NCBI RefSeq assembly: GCF_002163585.1
Contig: NZ_CP015579.1
Span: 2,232,001 to 2,296,000, forward strand
Direction of reading: 5' to 3'
From: Tatumella citrea
Lineage (GTDB): Bacteria; Pseudomonadota; Gammaproteobacteria; Enterobacterales; Enterobacteriaceae
Length of the DNA: 64,000 bases
The position numbers were made by a program, and so were the translations under genes. A model generated the notes under the pieces. That model ran no database searches and was not told the origin of the DNA. It saw only the letters and a list, made by a program, of their open reading frames with translations. Of this stretch, positions 1-7,547 are shown piece by piece; the stretch's first letter is position 1, and the number at the start of each line of letters is the position of its first letter.

Positions 1-107
1 GGGATGCGTGGGTTGCCCCTGATAACGCACCAGTACGCTGTACTGTTCAGGCCGGTCTGATGCATCCTAAGTACAAAGTCGAAATCAAGATTATTGCCGC
101 CCGCTAA
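1..107 (+). CDS. yoaB: RidA-family protein YoaB, 3' end only
   Basis: Only the last 34 codons are in the window, read in the frame starting at base 3 and ending at a TAA at 105-107. The tail contains PVRCTVQAG and KYKVEIKI, the C-terminal signature of the YjgF/YER057c/UK114 (RidA) family, and it resembles what I recall of E. coli YoaB. RidA proteins hydrolyse reactive enamine/imine intermediates released by PLP enzymes; the arginine in the PVRC motif binds the substrate carboxylate in RidA. YoaB's own substrate is not established. The neighbour yoaH converges on it 14 bases away, as in E. coli. The start and most of the protein lie outside the window. Confidence 0.85.
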   Translation, partial: DAWVAPDNAPVRCTVQAGLMHPKYKVEIKIIAAR

Positions 108-121
108 GACGAAAACCGCTG

Positions 122-319
122 TCACTCATGCTCGTCAGCGTCGTCGTCTTCATCTTCAAAACGTGCCAGACTCTGCCCGCCCTGGTGCGTTTTGCGTATT
201 TCTGCAGCAACCAGCGCAATGGCTTCGCCGCTTGACATACCTTCCGCAATCAGTTGATGAATACGCTCAACAGCCTGCTGCTGCTGTTGATGAGAAAGTG
301 CGGGTAATCCATTAAACAT
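122..319 (-). CDS. yoaH: UPF0181 family protein YoaH
   Basis: A 65-residue small protein that matches E. coli YoaH along its length: an N-terminal [14 protein letters not shown] segment, the conserved core [12 protein letters not shown], and a very acidic C-terminus ([12 protein letters not shown]). It belongs to UPF0181, a family with no established function. It is predicted soluble, with no signal peptide or membrane segment. It lies between yoaB (convergent, 14 bases) and pabB (divergent, 112 bases), the same arrangement as in E. coli. The acidic tail is slightly longer than the E. coli one as I remember it. Confidence 0.9.
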   Translation of the reverse strand: MFNGLPALSHQQQQQAVERIHQLIAEGMSSGEAIALVAAEIRKTHQGGQSLARFEDEDDDADEHE

Positions 320-431
320 ACAAACCTCTGTCAGCCAGTCAGTTTCCCGTCATTAGTGAAGAGATAACTGATGTCAGTAATTAAAAAATATGTCAGGCTT
401 ATGACCAGTTTATTGCTACAGCCCGACGTTT

Positions 432-1811
432 ATGACTCTGAATACCATCTCTCTCGAATACTCACCGGATGCACTTAATCACTGGTTTTCCCGTGTGGAA
501 CAACTGCCGTGGGCCATATTACTGAGCTCTTCAGCGGCCGAACATCACGATAACCGCTTTGATATTTTCAGTGCTTCTCCCCTGATAACGCTGTCGACGA
601 CCGGTGATACCACACGGATAAGTGACGGAGATACAATTCATCACTCTACCCGTGACCCGCTGGACTTACTGCAGGAAGCCTTACAGACGCTTCCGGAAGT
701 GACAACATCACTCCCCGACCTGCCTTTTACCGGCGGCGCTCTGGGACTGTTTGGTTATGATTTAGGACGGCGGTTCGAACAGCTTCCGGAGACAGCTATC
801 AGCGAGTTACACACTGCTGATATGGCAGTGGGGATCTACGACTGGGCTATGATAGCAGATCATCATAAACAACGCCTTACTCTGGTCAGCCTCAGTGACA
901 GCAGCCAGCGACTGGAGTGGTTAAATTCGCAGCAATCACGCCCTTCCTCTGCTTTCAGACTGGTTTCGGAATGGCAAAGCAATCTTTCCTGTGAACAGTA
1001 TCAACAGCGTTTTAGTCGGGTAAAAAATTATATTGATGCCGGAGACTGTTATCAGATAAACCTGGCCCAACGGTTCTCTGCAGATTACCAGGGCAGCGAG
1101 TGGCAGGCTTTTGAATATCTAAGCCGTCAGAACCGGGCTCCGTTCAGTGCGTTTATGCGCCTGCCAGGTAGCTGTTTACTCAGTTTATCTCCTGAACGCT
1201 TTCTAAATGTTAAAGACAGCCAGGTGGAAACCCGTCCCATCAAAGGGACCCGACCACGCCTTGATGATCCACAAGCGGATGCAGAACAAGCCCGACAACT
1301 GGCAACCGCAGAAAAAGACCGTGCTGAGAATCTGATGATTGTTGACCTGTTGCGCAATGACATCGGGCGAGTGGCCGAACCCGGCAGTGTCAGTGTACCG
1401 CAGTTATTTGAGGTCGAGACGTTTCCGGCGGTCTATCATCTGGTCAGCACCGTACGTGGCAGACTGCCTGTCGGTACCGAAAACAGCGATCTGCTACGTG
1501 CCTGTTTTCCGGGAGGCTCGATAACCGGAGCACCAAAAATTCGCGCCATGGAAATTATTGATGAACTTGAACCTCACCGACGTAATGCCTGGTGTGGCAG
1601 CATCGGTTACTTAAGCCGTTGCGGTACTATGGATACCAATATCACAATCCGTACCCTGATTGCCGAGCAACAGAAACTCTATTGTACCGCCGGAGGCGGA
1701 ATTGTTGCTGACAGTGTGATGGAAGATGAATACCAGGAAACATTACACAAATTACAACGTATTTTGCCGGCACTGACCCGCTTATCGGCGATAAACTCTG
1801 ATGAATATTGA
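432..1811 (+). CDS. pabB: Aminodeoxychorismate synthase component I (PabB)
   Basis: 459 residues. PabB converts chorismate plus ammonia (from the glutaminase PabA) to 4-amino-4-deoxychorismate, the first committed step to p-aminobenzoate and folate. An N-terminal anthranilate-synthase-I-like region (about 1-170) is followed by the chorismate-binding domain (about 185-450). Visible hallmarks are DCYQINLAQRF (205-215), PIKGT with the catalytic-type Lys271, RAENLMIVDLLRNDIGR (298-313), PGGSITGAPK (360-369) and the C-terminal GGGIVADS. PIKGT is the PabB form; TrpE has a different motif here. The ATG at 432 has only a weak Shine-Dalgarno. The gene is divergent from yoaH and overlaps nudL by 11 bases, so the two are probably co-transcribed. 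Confidence 0.95.
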   Translation: MTLNTISLEYSPDALNHWFSRVEQLPWAILLSSSAAEHHDNRFDIFSASPLITLSTTGDTTRISDGDTIHHSTRDPLDLLQEALQTLPEVTTSLPDLPFTGGALGLFGYDLGRRFEQLPETAISELHTADMAVGIYDWAMIADHHKQRLTLVSLSDSSQRLEWLNSQQSRPSSAFRLVSEWQSNLSCEQYQQRFSRVKNYIDAGDCYQINLAQRFSADYQGSEWQAFEYLSRQNRAPFSAFMRLPGSCLLSLSPERFLNVKDSQVETRPIKGTRPRLDDPQADAEQARQLATAEKDRAENLMIVDLLRNDIGRVAEPGSVSVPQLFEVETFPAVYHLVSTVRGRLPVGTENSDLLRACFPGGSITGAPKIRAMEIIDELEPHRRNAWCGSIGYLSRCGTMDTNITIRTLIAEQQKLYCTAGGGIVADSVMEDEYQETLHKLQRILPALTRLSAINSDEY

Positions 1812-2364
1812 ACAATTCCGGCAGCGCTTCCTGTTGCAGCTTCCTCAGGCAAAACCGGTAGGGAAAGCGAGCGATCGCCAGGCTGCGGTGCTGCTACCGG
1901 TTATCGATCGTCCGGAGCCAACACTGTTACTAACCCTTCGTTCTGCTCATCTCCGAAATCATCCCGGACAGGTTGCTTTTCCAGGCGGTAAACAGGATTT
2001 CAGTGATCGTTCACTTAAAGAGACAGCGCTCAGAGAAACGCACGAAGAACTGGGACTGACGGGCGATAAGATAGAAGTCATTGGCCAGTTGCCAACAGTC
2101 AGCAGCCAGACCGGGTTCCGCGTGACGCCATTTGTGGCAATACTTCCGGCGGATTTACCTGTCAGAGTTGAAGCGGCAGAAGTTGCAATGGTGTTCGAAG
2201 TCCCGTTATTACCACTGCTTGATAGTCGTCATTTTTCACCACTGATAGTGACCCGCAATGGAAAATCACGTCAGGTCTGGGTATCAGACTATCCGCACCA
2301 GTTTATCTGGGGCATGACTGCTGGTATCATCCGCGATCTTGGTAAGCAATTACTCGGCATATAG
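1801..2364 (+). CDS. nudL: Nudix CoA pyrophosphatase NudL
   Basis: 187 residues. It carries the UPF0035 motif typical of coenzyme A pyrophosphatases, LLTLRSAHLRNHPGQ running into VAFPGG (43-63), joined to a Nudix box at about 62-86 whose catalytic core is RETHEELGL. The family hydrolyses CoA and its derivatives to phosphopantetheine and 3',5'-ADP using a divalent metal. The ATG lies inside the end of pabB (11-base overlap), giving translational coupling, and this order is that of E. coli (pabB-nudL-sdaA). It is a soluble cytoplasmic protein. Activity on CoA is known for homologues and inferred here. Confidence 0.92.
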   Translation: MNIEQFRQRFLLQLPQAKPVGKASDRQAAVLLPVIDRPEPTLLLTLRSAHLRNHPGQVAFPGGKQDFSDRSLKETALRETHEELGLTGDKIEVIGQLPTVSSQTGFRVTPFVAILPADLPVRVEAAEVAMVFEVPLLPLLDSRHFSPLIVTRNGKSRQVWVSDYPHQFIWGMTAGIIRDLGKQLLGI

Positions 2365-2411
2365 TCACTCCTCCAGCCGATGTAAGTGCTAAAATCTACA
2401 GAATAAGTTAT

Positions 2412-2441
2412 TTGTACTGCAGCCCTGAGGGTTCAGTACAA
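2412..2441 (+). terminator. Candidate terminator or attenuator hairpin between nudL and sdaA
   Basis: Arms TTGTACTG (2412-2419) and CAGTACAA (2434-2441) are perfectly complementary, and CCC and GGG around TGA inside the loop can pair further. The hairpin is followed by ATTTGTT, a weak T-tract. It lies 48 bases after nudL and 80 bases before the sdaA start. It could end the pabB-nudL transcript or act in an sdaA leader; the sequence does not decide. Confidence 0.4.
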
Positions 2442-2523
2442 TTTGTTATACCGCTCTCGCTGCCTGTACAGTGGAGTCCGGTATATCGATCGCTATTTGG
2501 CTGTTAAGTCAGGAGTTCAGGTT

Positions 2524-3888
2524 GTGATAAGTGTCTTCGACATGTTCAAAATTGGTATTGGCCCTTCCAGTTCCCATACCGTGGGGCCAATGAAAGCAGG
2601 TAAACAGTTTGTCGATGAACTGCTGGCTGAGGATAAATTATTTCTTACCACCCGGATCGCGGTTGATGTTTATGGCTCTTTGTCGCTCACCGGACACGGG
2701 CATCATACTGATATTGCGATTATTATGGGACTGGCCGGGGCTACACCTGATAGCGTTGATATTGACAGCATCCCCGCGTTTGTTGCCGATGTGAATCAGC
2801 GTCAGCGTTTGCTGCTGGCAGGTGGTCAGCATGAGGTAAGCTTCCCTCGCGAAGGCGGAATGGTGTTCCGCAGTGATAATCTGCCACTGCATGAAAACGG
2901 ACTGACTCTCACCGCCTGGAATGATGATCACTGCCTGCTGAAAAAAACTTACTATTCAGTCGGAGGTGGATTTATTGTCGAAGAGCAGCATTTTGGCCAG
3001 TCGGCATTAGATACCGTCGAAGTACCTTATGCGTTTCATTCAGCTAAAGAGTTACTCTCTCACTGTCACTCTACCGGTTTATCGGTTTCAGGCCTGGTAC
3101 TGAAAAATGAGCTGGCGTTGCACAGCCGTGATGATATCAGTCATTACTTTGCCGCTGTCTGGCAGACCATGCAGGCTTGTATTGATCGCGGTCTGAATAC
3201 TGAGGGGGTATTGCCTGGACCTTTACGTGTCCCCCGCCGCGCGGCGGCATTACGTCGTCTTTTGGTTTCCGGAAGTAAGAACTCGACCGACCCGATGAAC
3301 GTTATCGACTGGGTCAATATGTTTGCGTTGGCAGTGAATGAAGAAAATGCGGCCGGCGGCCGTGTAGTTACGGCACCGACCAATGGCGCCTGTGGCATTA
3401 TTCCGGCAGTTCTTTCTTATTACGACCAGTTTATCTCACCGGTGAATAATGAAGTGGCCCTGCGCTATTTCCTGGCCTCCGGAGCTGTAGGGATTTTGTA
3501 TAAAATGAATGCGTCGATTTCCGGCGCAGAAGTTGGATGCCAGGGAGAAGTGGGTGTTGCCTGTTCGATGGCTGCAGCCGGTCTGGCCGAATTATCCGGA
3601 GCCAGCCCTGAGCAGGTCTGTGTTGCCGCAGAAATTGGCATGGAACACAATCTTGGCCTGACCTGTGACCCGGTGGCCGGACAGGTTCAGGTCCCCTGCA
3701 TCGAACGAAATGCCATTGCCTCAGTGAAAGCCATTAATGCGGCACGTATGGCGCTCAGACGTACGACAGAACCCAGAGTTTCGCTCGATAAGGTCATCGA
3801 AACCATGTACGAAACGGGTAAAGATATGAATGCTAAGTATCGGGAAACTTCGCGTGGCGGGTTGGCGATAAAAGTACAGTGTGACTAA
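2524..3888 (+). CDS. sdaA: L-serine deaminase I (SdaA)
   Basis: L-serine ammonia-lyase, an iron-sulphur enzyme converting L-serine to pyruvate and ammonia. The open frame extends upstream to 2443, but homology begins at ISVFDMFKIGIGPSSSHTVG. The GTG at 2524 is therefore the likely start: it gives 454 residues, the E. coli length as I recall it, and is preceded by AGGAG at 2511-2515 with an 8-base spacing. Features seen are the N-terminal beta domain with GPSSSHTVGP, the alpha-domain segment APTNGACGI, and the C-terminal CDPVAGQVQVPCIERN carrying cysteines typical of Fe-S ligands. It converges with yoaE across a bidirectional terminator. Confidence 0.95.
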   Translation: MISVFDMFKIGIGPSSSHTVGPMKAGKQFVDELLAEDKLFLTTRIAVDVYGSLSLTGHGHHTDIAIIMGLAGATPDSVDIDSIPAFVADVNQRQRLLLAGGQHEVSFPREGGMVFRSDNLPLHENGLTLTAWNDDHCLLKKTYYSVGGGFIVEEQHFGQSALDTVEVPYAFHSAKELLSHCHSTGLSVSGLVLKNELALHSRDDISHYFAAVWQTMQACIDRGLNTEGVLPGPLRVPRRAAALRRLLVSGSKNSTDPMNVIDWVNMFALAVNEENAAGGRVVTAPTNGACGIIPAVLSYYDQFISPVNNEVALRYFLASGAVGILYKMNASISGAEVGCQGEVGVACSMAAAGLAELSGASPEQVCVAAEIGMEHNLGLTCDPVAGQVQVPCIERNAIASVKAINAARMALRRTTEPRVSLDKVIETMYETGKDMNAKYRETSRGGLAIKVQCD

Positions 3889-3901
3889 CTGTCATCGCTG
3901 T

Positions 3902-3940
3902 TAAAAACGGCCCTGAGGAAAAATCCCCGGGGCCGTTGAA
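3902..3940. terminator. Bidirectional terminator between sdaA and yoaE
   Basis: Arms AACGGCCC (3906-3913) and GGGCCGTT (3930-3937) form an 8-bp GC-rich stem. A short A-run lies on the sdaA side and TTGAATT on the other, so it can serve both converging genes. It lies 17 bases after the sdaA stop and ends 3 bases before the yoaE stop. Confidence 0.75.
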
Positions 3941-5503
3941 TTATTCAGCCTCGTCTTCGTCAGTCTCTGACGGGTCTTTGGTCACCCGCACCAGATCGAT
4001 ACGATAATCAGTAGCCTCCAGAATAGTGAAGTGCAGATTTTCAATATCTATAACTTCACCTGCCCGTGGAATCTGATCCCGGTGACTGATTAACCGACCG
4101 GCGATTGACGCATAATCTTCCGCCGGGTCAACCAGACAGTGCACATCAAGTAACTGTTCCAGTGAATGCAGGTCTGTTCCCCCTTTGACCAGCCAGCCGT
4201 CACCATCGGGCACAATATCAGGTGTTTCATCTTCGTCCGGAAATTCACCGGCAATAGCTTCCAGCACGTCCAGTGGTGTTACCAGCCCCTGAACAACGCC
4301 AAACTCATTGCTCACAATCACAATACTGCCCCGGGCTCTGCGTAGCACTCCTAACAGATTTATCGGATCCAGTGTTTCAGGAACAATGATTGCGGGGTTT
4401 TCCGACGCAAACGCGCTGACATCGACCTGTTGCTCCAGTGCCACCAGCAACTCTTTAGCTCTGACAACCCCGATAATCTCATCCAGCTCTCCACGACATA
4501 CCGGGAACAGACTGTGCGGAGTATCCAACAGTTGACGACGAATTTCCTCTGCAGAGCTTTCTGAGTTAACCCAGGAAATATCACCGCGCGGAGTCATCAG
4601 GCTACGGACCGAACGCGATGCCAGGGTCAATACTCCGGTAATCATATACCGCTCTTCATCTTTAAAGCTTTCGGTCGCCATAACCTGGTTTTGTGGCTGT
4701 GAGGTGTCACCTGATGATTGCGATTGTTTGCCACCCATCAGCCGCACAATCACTTCCGCCGTGCGTTCACGCAAAGGCCGGCGAGACTGATGGCGGAGGA
4801 AGTTACGTCTGGCTATCTGGTTAAACATCTCAATGATGATTGAGAAACCAATCGCTGCATACAGGTAACCTTTCGGGATATGAAAACCAAATCCTTCTGC
4901 TACCAGACTCAGACCGATCATTAACAGGAAGCTGAGACACAACACGACTACCGTCGGATGAGCATTCACAAAGCGTGTTAACGGCTTCGATGCAAGCAGC
5001 ATAATGCCCATGGCAATGACCACCGCGGTCATCATGACCCATAAATGGCTGACCATTCCGACAGCTGTCACTACCGCATCAAGTGAGAATACGGCGTCGA
5101 GTACTACAATCTGGGCAACAACAGACCAGAAACTGGCGTAACTTTTATTTCCCTGATGAGTTTCCGGCTGGTTTTCCAGTCGCTCATGCAGTTCGGTGGT
5201 TGCCTTGAATAACAGGAAGATCCCTCCCGCCAGCATGATCAGATCGCGCCCGGCAAAGCCAAAATCTCCGATGTGGAACAATGGCCGTGTCAGTGTCACC
5301 ATCCACGAAATCAGCGACAGCAGCCCCAGACGCATCACCAGTGCAAGACTAAGCCCGATGACTCTCGCTTTATCCCGCTGCCTCGGGGGTAATTTATCGG
5401 CGATAATCGCAATAAACACCAGGTTATCAATACCAAGAACAATCTCGAGAACAATCAGTGTCAGCAACCCTGCCCAGATGGAGGGGTCCAGAAATATTTC
5501 CAT
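3941..5503 (-). CDS. yoaE: TerC-family membrane protein with CBS pair and CorC/HlyC domain (YoaE)
   Basis: 520 residues, matching E. coli YoaE. The N-terminal half (about 1-240) is a TerC integral-membrane domain with the motif [16 protein letters not shown] and a second acidic repeat in [16 protein letters not shown], a paired-Asp pattern associated with metal ion handling in TerC proteins. A CBS-domain pair follows at about 300-420 ([26 protein letters not shown]) and then a CorC/HlyC transporter-associated domain (about 430-510). The tail is acidic (DEDEAE). TerC proteins such as Alx and MntP-linked members act in manganese export; YoaE's substrate is not proven. It has its own promoter and a leader of about 195 bases. 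Confidence 0.9.
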   Translation of the reverse strand: MEIFLDPSIWAGLLTLIVLEIVLGIDNLVFIAIIADKLPPRQRDKARVIGLSLALVMRLGLLSLISWMVTLTRPLFHIGDFGFAGRDLIMLAGGIFLLFKATTELHERLENQPETHQGNKSYASFWSVVAQIVVLDAVFSLDAVVTAVGMVSHLWVMMTAVVIAMGIMLLASKPLTRFVNAHPTVVVLCLSFLLMIGLSLVAEGFGFHIPKGYLYAAIGFSIIIEMFNQIARRNFLRHQSRRPLRERTAEVIVRLMGGKQSQSSGDTSQPQNQVMATESFKDEERYMITGVLTLASRSVRSLMTPRGDISWVNSESSAEEIRRQLLDTPHSLFPVCRGELDEIIGVVRAKELLVALEQQVDVSAFASENPAIIVPETLDPINLLGVLRRARGSIVIVSNEFGVVQGLVTPLDVLEAIAGEFPDEDETPDIVPDGDGWLVKGGTDLHSLEQLLDVHCLVDPAEDYASIAGRLISHRDQIPRAGEVIDIENLHFTILEATDYRIDLVRVTKDPSETDEDEAE

Positions 5504-5699
5504 TAATGGCTCCTTGAGGACAAAAATAGCGTGGCAACAGAGGTCCGGCCAAATATTGTGGCAATAACCGGTTGCGGGTAAATACAGGGATGGTCGATCG
5601 AAAAATTGCAGGCACTACAATGCAGCTGCGGGAAAACTGAACGGCGTCGGTGAGGGTCCATAAACCGGGCTAAGCCCGTTACTCCTGAATAATAAACAG
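5504..5699 (-). other. Long 5' leader of yoaE (unassigned structure)
   Basis: From the predicted start site to the ATG is about 195 bases without an open frame. It contains an inverted repeat CGGGC/GCCCG (5666-5678) near its 5' end, preceded on the transcript by GGAGTAA, and other GC-rich segments nearer the gene. TerC-type genes are often controlled by the yybP-ykoY manganese riboswitch, but I could not match the conserved core of that class here. Treat this as an unexplained leader. Confidence 0.4.
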
Positions 5700-5705
5700 A
5701 GAATC

Positions 5706-5733
5706 ACTGTATCAGTATCTGCTACGTCGTCAA
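5706..5733 (-). promoter_or_regulatory. Predicted sigma-70 promoter of yoaE
   Basis: Read on the minus strand: TTGACG (5728-5733), a 16-base spacer, and TACAGT (5706-5711) preceded by TGA, an extended -10. This is the best promoter-like pair upstream of yoaE. Confidence 0.55.
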
Positions 5734-5770
5734 AAAAAATTTTTACATTTACACACTAAATGACATTACA

Positions 5771-6595
5771 TTACGTTAGATGTGGCTTTCGTTGCCACAG
5801 ACGAAGTCTGAAGTCAGCATCGCAGCAGAACTTCTGAACAGACGCCAGCTGTTGCCAGACCTGCTCAGACGCTCGCCAGGCAAAGGGGGTCATCTGTAGC
5901 AAGGCAGTAGCAGCTTCCGACGTTAAGTCCATTGAGTAAGTCAGTCGGGTCTCTTTGACCTGAACAAAATCTGCCAACGGATGTTCATTGTCTTCATGTT
6001 GCTGAACATCGGAATAAATTAGTGCTTTTAATTGCTGCAAATGGTCCGGTCCCGGAGTCACTGTCAGCAAATAGCCACCCGAGACTATTGTCCTTGCCAG
6101 TTCTTCGTCTTTACAGGGCGCATAGATTCTGAGAACAGCGTTAAGACTTTGATCAGCAAATGGCAGACGGTAGCTTGAGGCGACACAGAAGCGAATCGCT
6201 TTATAACGTTTAGCCGCATATTTAATTGCTACCCTGGCCACATCCAACCCATACACTTCAGCACCCTGACGTTCTGCAAAGCAACGGGCAATTTCTGCGG
6301 TGTAATACCCTTCCCCGCAACCGATATCAAGAATCTGTACATCCGTTTGTGGGAGGTGTTCCGCCAACATATCAGTCACGGCACTGCGCATTGGCTGATA
6401 ATAGCCCTGGTCCAGAAAACGGCGTCTGGCCTGCATCATTTCCGGGCTGTCTCCCGGGATTTTTGACCCTTTATGCTGCACCGGCAAAAGGTTGACATAA
6501 CCCTCTTTGGCCTGGTCAAAATGGTGATTGTCGGCACACCGCCATCCGCCTTGCTGTTGTAACAATGGCTGATGGCATAACGGACATATATACAC
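5771..6595 (-). CDS. rlmA: 23S rRNA (guanine-N1-)-methyltransferase RlmA
   Basis: RlmA methylates G745 of 23S rRNA using S-adenosylmethionine. The protein starts with a zinc-binding CPLC pair followed by C-ADNHH, then KEGYVNLLPVQ, the SAM motif LDIGCGEGYYTAE and RIYAPCKDEEL, in the order seen in E. coli. The open frame extends to 6673, but that start lies inside the cspC terminator hairpin. The GTG at 6593-6595 (MYICPLC) is the better choice: it has GGGG 8 bases upstream and gives 274 residues, close to the E. coli 269. It lies downstream of cspC on the same strand but behind that gene's terminator. Confidence 0.9.
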   Translation of the reverse strand: MYICPLCHQPLLQQQGGWRCADNHHFDQAKEGYVNLLPVQHKGSKIPGDSPEMMQARRRFLDQGYYQPMRSAVTDMLAEHLPQTDVQILDIGCGEGYYTAEIARCFAERQGAEVYGLDVARVAIKYAAKRYKAIRFCVASSYRLPFADQSLNAVLRIYAPCKDEELARTIVSGGYLLTVTPGPDHLQQLKALIYSDVQQHEDNEHPLADFVQVKETRLTYSMDLTSEAATALLQMTPFAWRASEQVWQQLASVQKFCCDADFRLRLWQRKPHLT

Positions 6596-6658
6596 TGCGG
6601 ATACCCCACTGATAAAAACTGCCGCAAGTGTACCTGTTCGTTGCCGGAGGCTAAAGTA

Positions 6659-6688
6659 AAAAACCCCGCTCACTGAGCGGGGTTTTAC
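6659..6688 (-). terminator. Intrinsic terminator of yobF-cspC
   Basis: Arms CCCCGCT (6664-6670) and AGCGGGG (6676-6682), plus one further C-G pair, close a 3-base loop. On the minus strand the hairpin is followed by a run of T (6658-6663 region). It sits 51 bases after the cspC stop and excludes the far-upstream rlmA start. Confidence 0.9.
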
Positions 6689-6732
6689 AATTCATCATTT
6701 CAGGAAGTGATTCCGGAAAGCGATTCGTTTAA

Positions 6733-6942
6733 TCAGATAGCAGTTACGTTAACCGCTGCTGGTCCTTTCTGACCGTCCTGAATTTCGAACTCTACGTTCT
6801 GGCCTTCAGCCAGAGTTTTGAAGCCGTTACCCTGGATTGCAGAGAAGTGTACGAATACATCTTTGCTGCCGTCAGCAGGAGTAATGAAACCAAAACCTTT
6901 AGACTCGTTGAACCACTTAACCTGACCTTTAATCTTTGCCAT
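6733..6942 (-). CDS. cspC: Cold-shock-domain RNA chaperone CspC
   Basis: 69 residues, a single cold-shock domain with RNP1 (KGFGFITP) and RNP2 (VFVHFSAI). The sequence appears identical to E. coli CspC as I recall it. CspE differs at several positions, for instance in starting MSKIKGN. CspC binds single-stranded nucleic acid and stabilises mRNAs such as rpoS. The SD (AAAGGAA) overlaps the stop codon of yobF, 13 bases upstream, so the pair is translationally close. The terminator described at 6659-6688 follows. This is a constitutive paralogue and not the cold-induced CspA. Confidence 0.95.
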
Positions 6943-6955
6943 TTTGCAAATTCCT

Positions 6956-7099
6956 TTAAATGTTTATTTTGCCCGAAGGCAGTGTTACAGAAAAACGCGG
7001 GACATTACTGAATGAGGCACTAATATTTGGTTCGGCAAAGGAAGCAGTTCTAACGATAACGTCTTTACTCATATCTTCTTTACTGATAATGCCATACAT
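6956..7099 (-). CDS. yobF: Small stress-associated protein YobF (DUF2527)
   Basis: A 47-codon reading frame: ATG at 7099-7097, TAA at 6958-6956. The protein starts [16 protein letters not shown] and contains [12 protein letters not shown]. It aligns without gaps to E. coli YobF (also 47 residues, MCGIFSKEVLSKHV, SAEPYIGASCSNV) at the same position directly upstream of cspC. E. coli YobF is a small protein that accumulates under heat shock and other stresses; no biochemical function is known. A GAGGTG lies 11-12 bases before the ATG. Conservation of the frame and both ends makes it a real gene although it is short. Confidence 0.88.
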
Positions 7100-7133
7100 A
7101 AACAGAATCGCACCTCGATTAATCTATGAATTG

Positions 7134-7161
7134 TTATTACATATCCCTTAATTAATGGCAA
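7134..7161 (-). promoter_or_regulatory. Predicted promoter of yobF-cspC
   Basis: On the minus strand: TTGCCA (7156-7161), a 16-base spacer, and TAATAA (7134-7139). This predicts a leader of about 30 bases before the yobF ATG. Confidence 0.45.
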
Positions 7162-7547
7162 GCCATTTTTAATACCCGGACAGAACTTAACGCATATTTA
7201 TTGATGTAAAACACAGTTTAAACATCACGCAGACCGTGCGGGCTGGGTTGTTAACAACATCACAGCGAAATGCATATGGTCATTTTTGCTAAGAAAATAC
7301 CAAAAAATGCTATCACTCTGCCAAATATTGTACAGTAATATAAATACATTACCTGATATCAAACAGTACGGTGAATAAACATAAACCACGTTTCGCTTTA
7401 TAGCAAATATAGTGACTGTTGTTATTATCAGCAGCGCCCTGAGAGAAATAATACCGTCACAAAACTGTCAATCATGTTATATCTTTTTATTATGACGCTG
7501 TGGTAAACCGGCCTGCTTAGCCTGATGGCATTCAGGCGAAGCGCAAT
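7162..7547. other. AT-rich intergenic region upstream of yobF
   Basis: About 390 bases between the yobF promoter and the hydrolase stop, with no convincing gene. It holds a PhoP-box-like direct repeat (7208-7224), a perfect 12-base palindrome GTTGTTAACAAC (7247-7258), and a GCCTGA/TCAGGC hairpin (7520-7537) just after the hydrolase gene that lacks a T-tract. The short open frames present have poor translation signals. Confidence 0.6.
7208..7224 (-). promoter_or_regulatory. PhoP-box-like direct repeat
   Basis: On the minus strand: TGTTTA, 5 bases (AACTG), then TGTTTT. This differs by one base from the PhoP consensus of two (T/G)GTTTA half-sites spaced by 5. It lies about 110 bases before the yobF ATG and about 45 bases upstream of the predicted -35, so the geometry is not the usual one. 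Candidate only. Confidence 0.3.

Noticed and set aside
2443..2523. Extended SdaA N-terminus
   Set aside because: The 27 extra residues have no homology, and GTG 2524 has AGGAG at good spacing and gives the family length.
5504..5699. yybP-ykoY manganese riboswitch upstream of yoaE
   Set aside because: GGAGTAA at the 5' end and a GGACC near the 3' end vaguely resemble the class, but the conserved ACAUAC-type loop and three-way fold could not be placed. Kept only as an unassigned leader.
6596..6673. Longer RlmA starting at 6673
   Set aside because: The extra 26 codons run through the cspC terminator hairpin and have no match to RlmA. GTG 6595 has an SD and the right length.
7270..7360. 29-codon hydrophobic frame on the minus strand (MYLYYCTIFGRV...) as an MgrB-like peptide
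   Set aside because: It has the wrong cysteine pattern, no MCDQ motif, and an AGG only 2 bases before the ATG. AT-rich chance frame.
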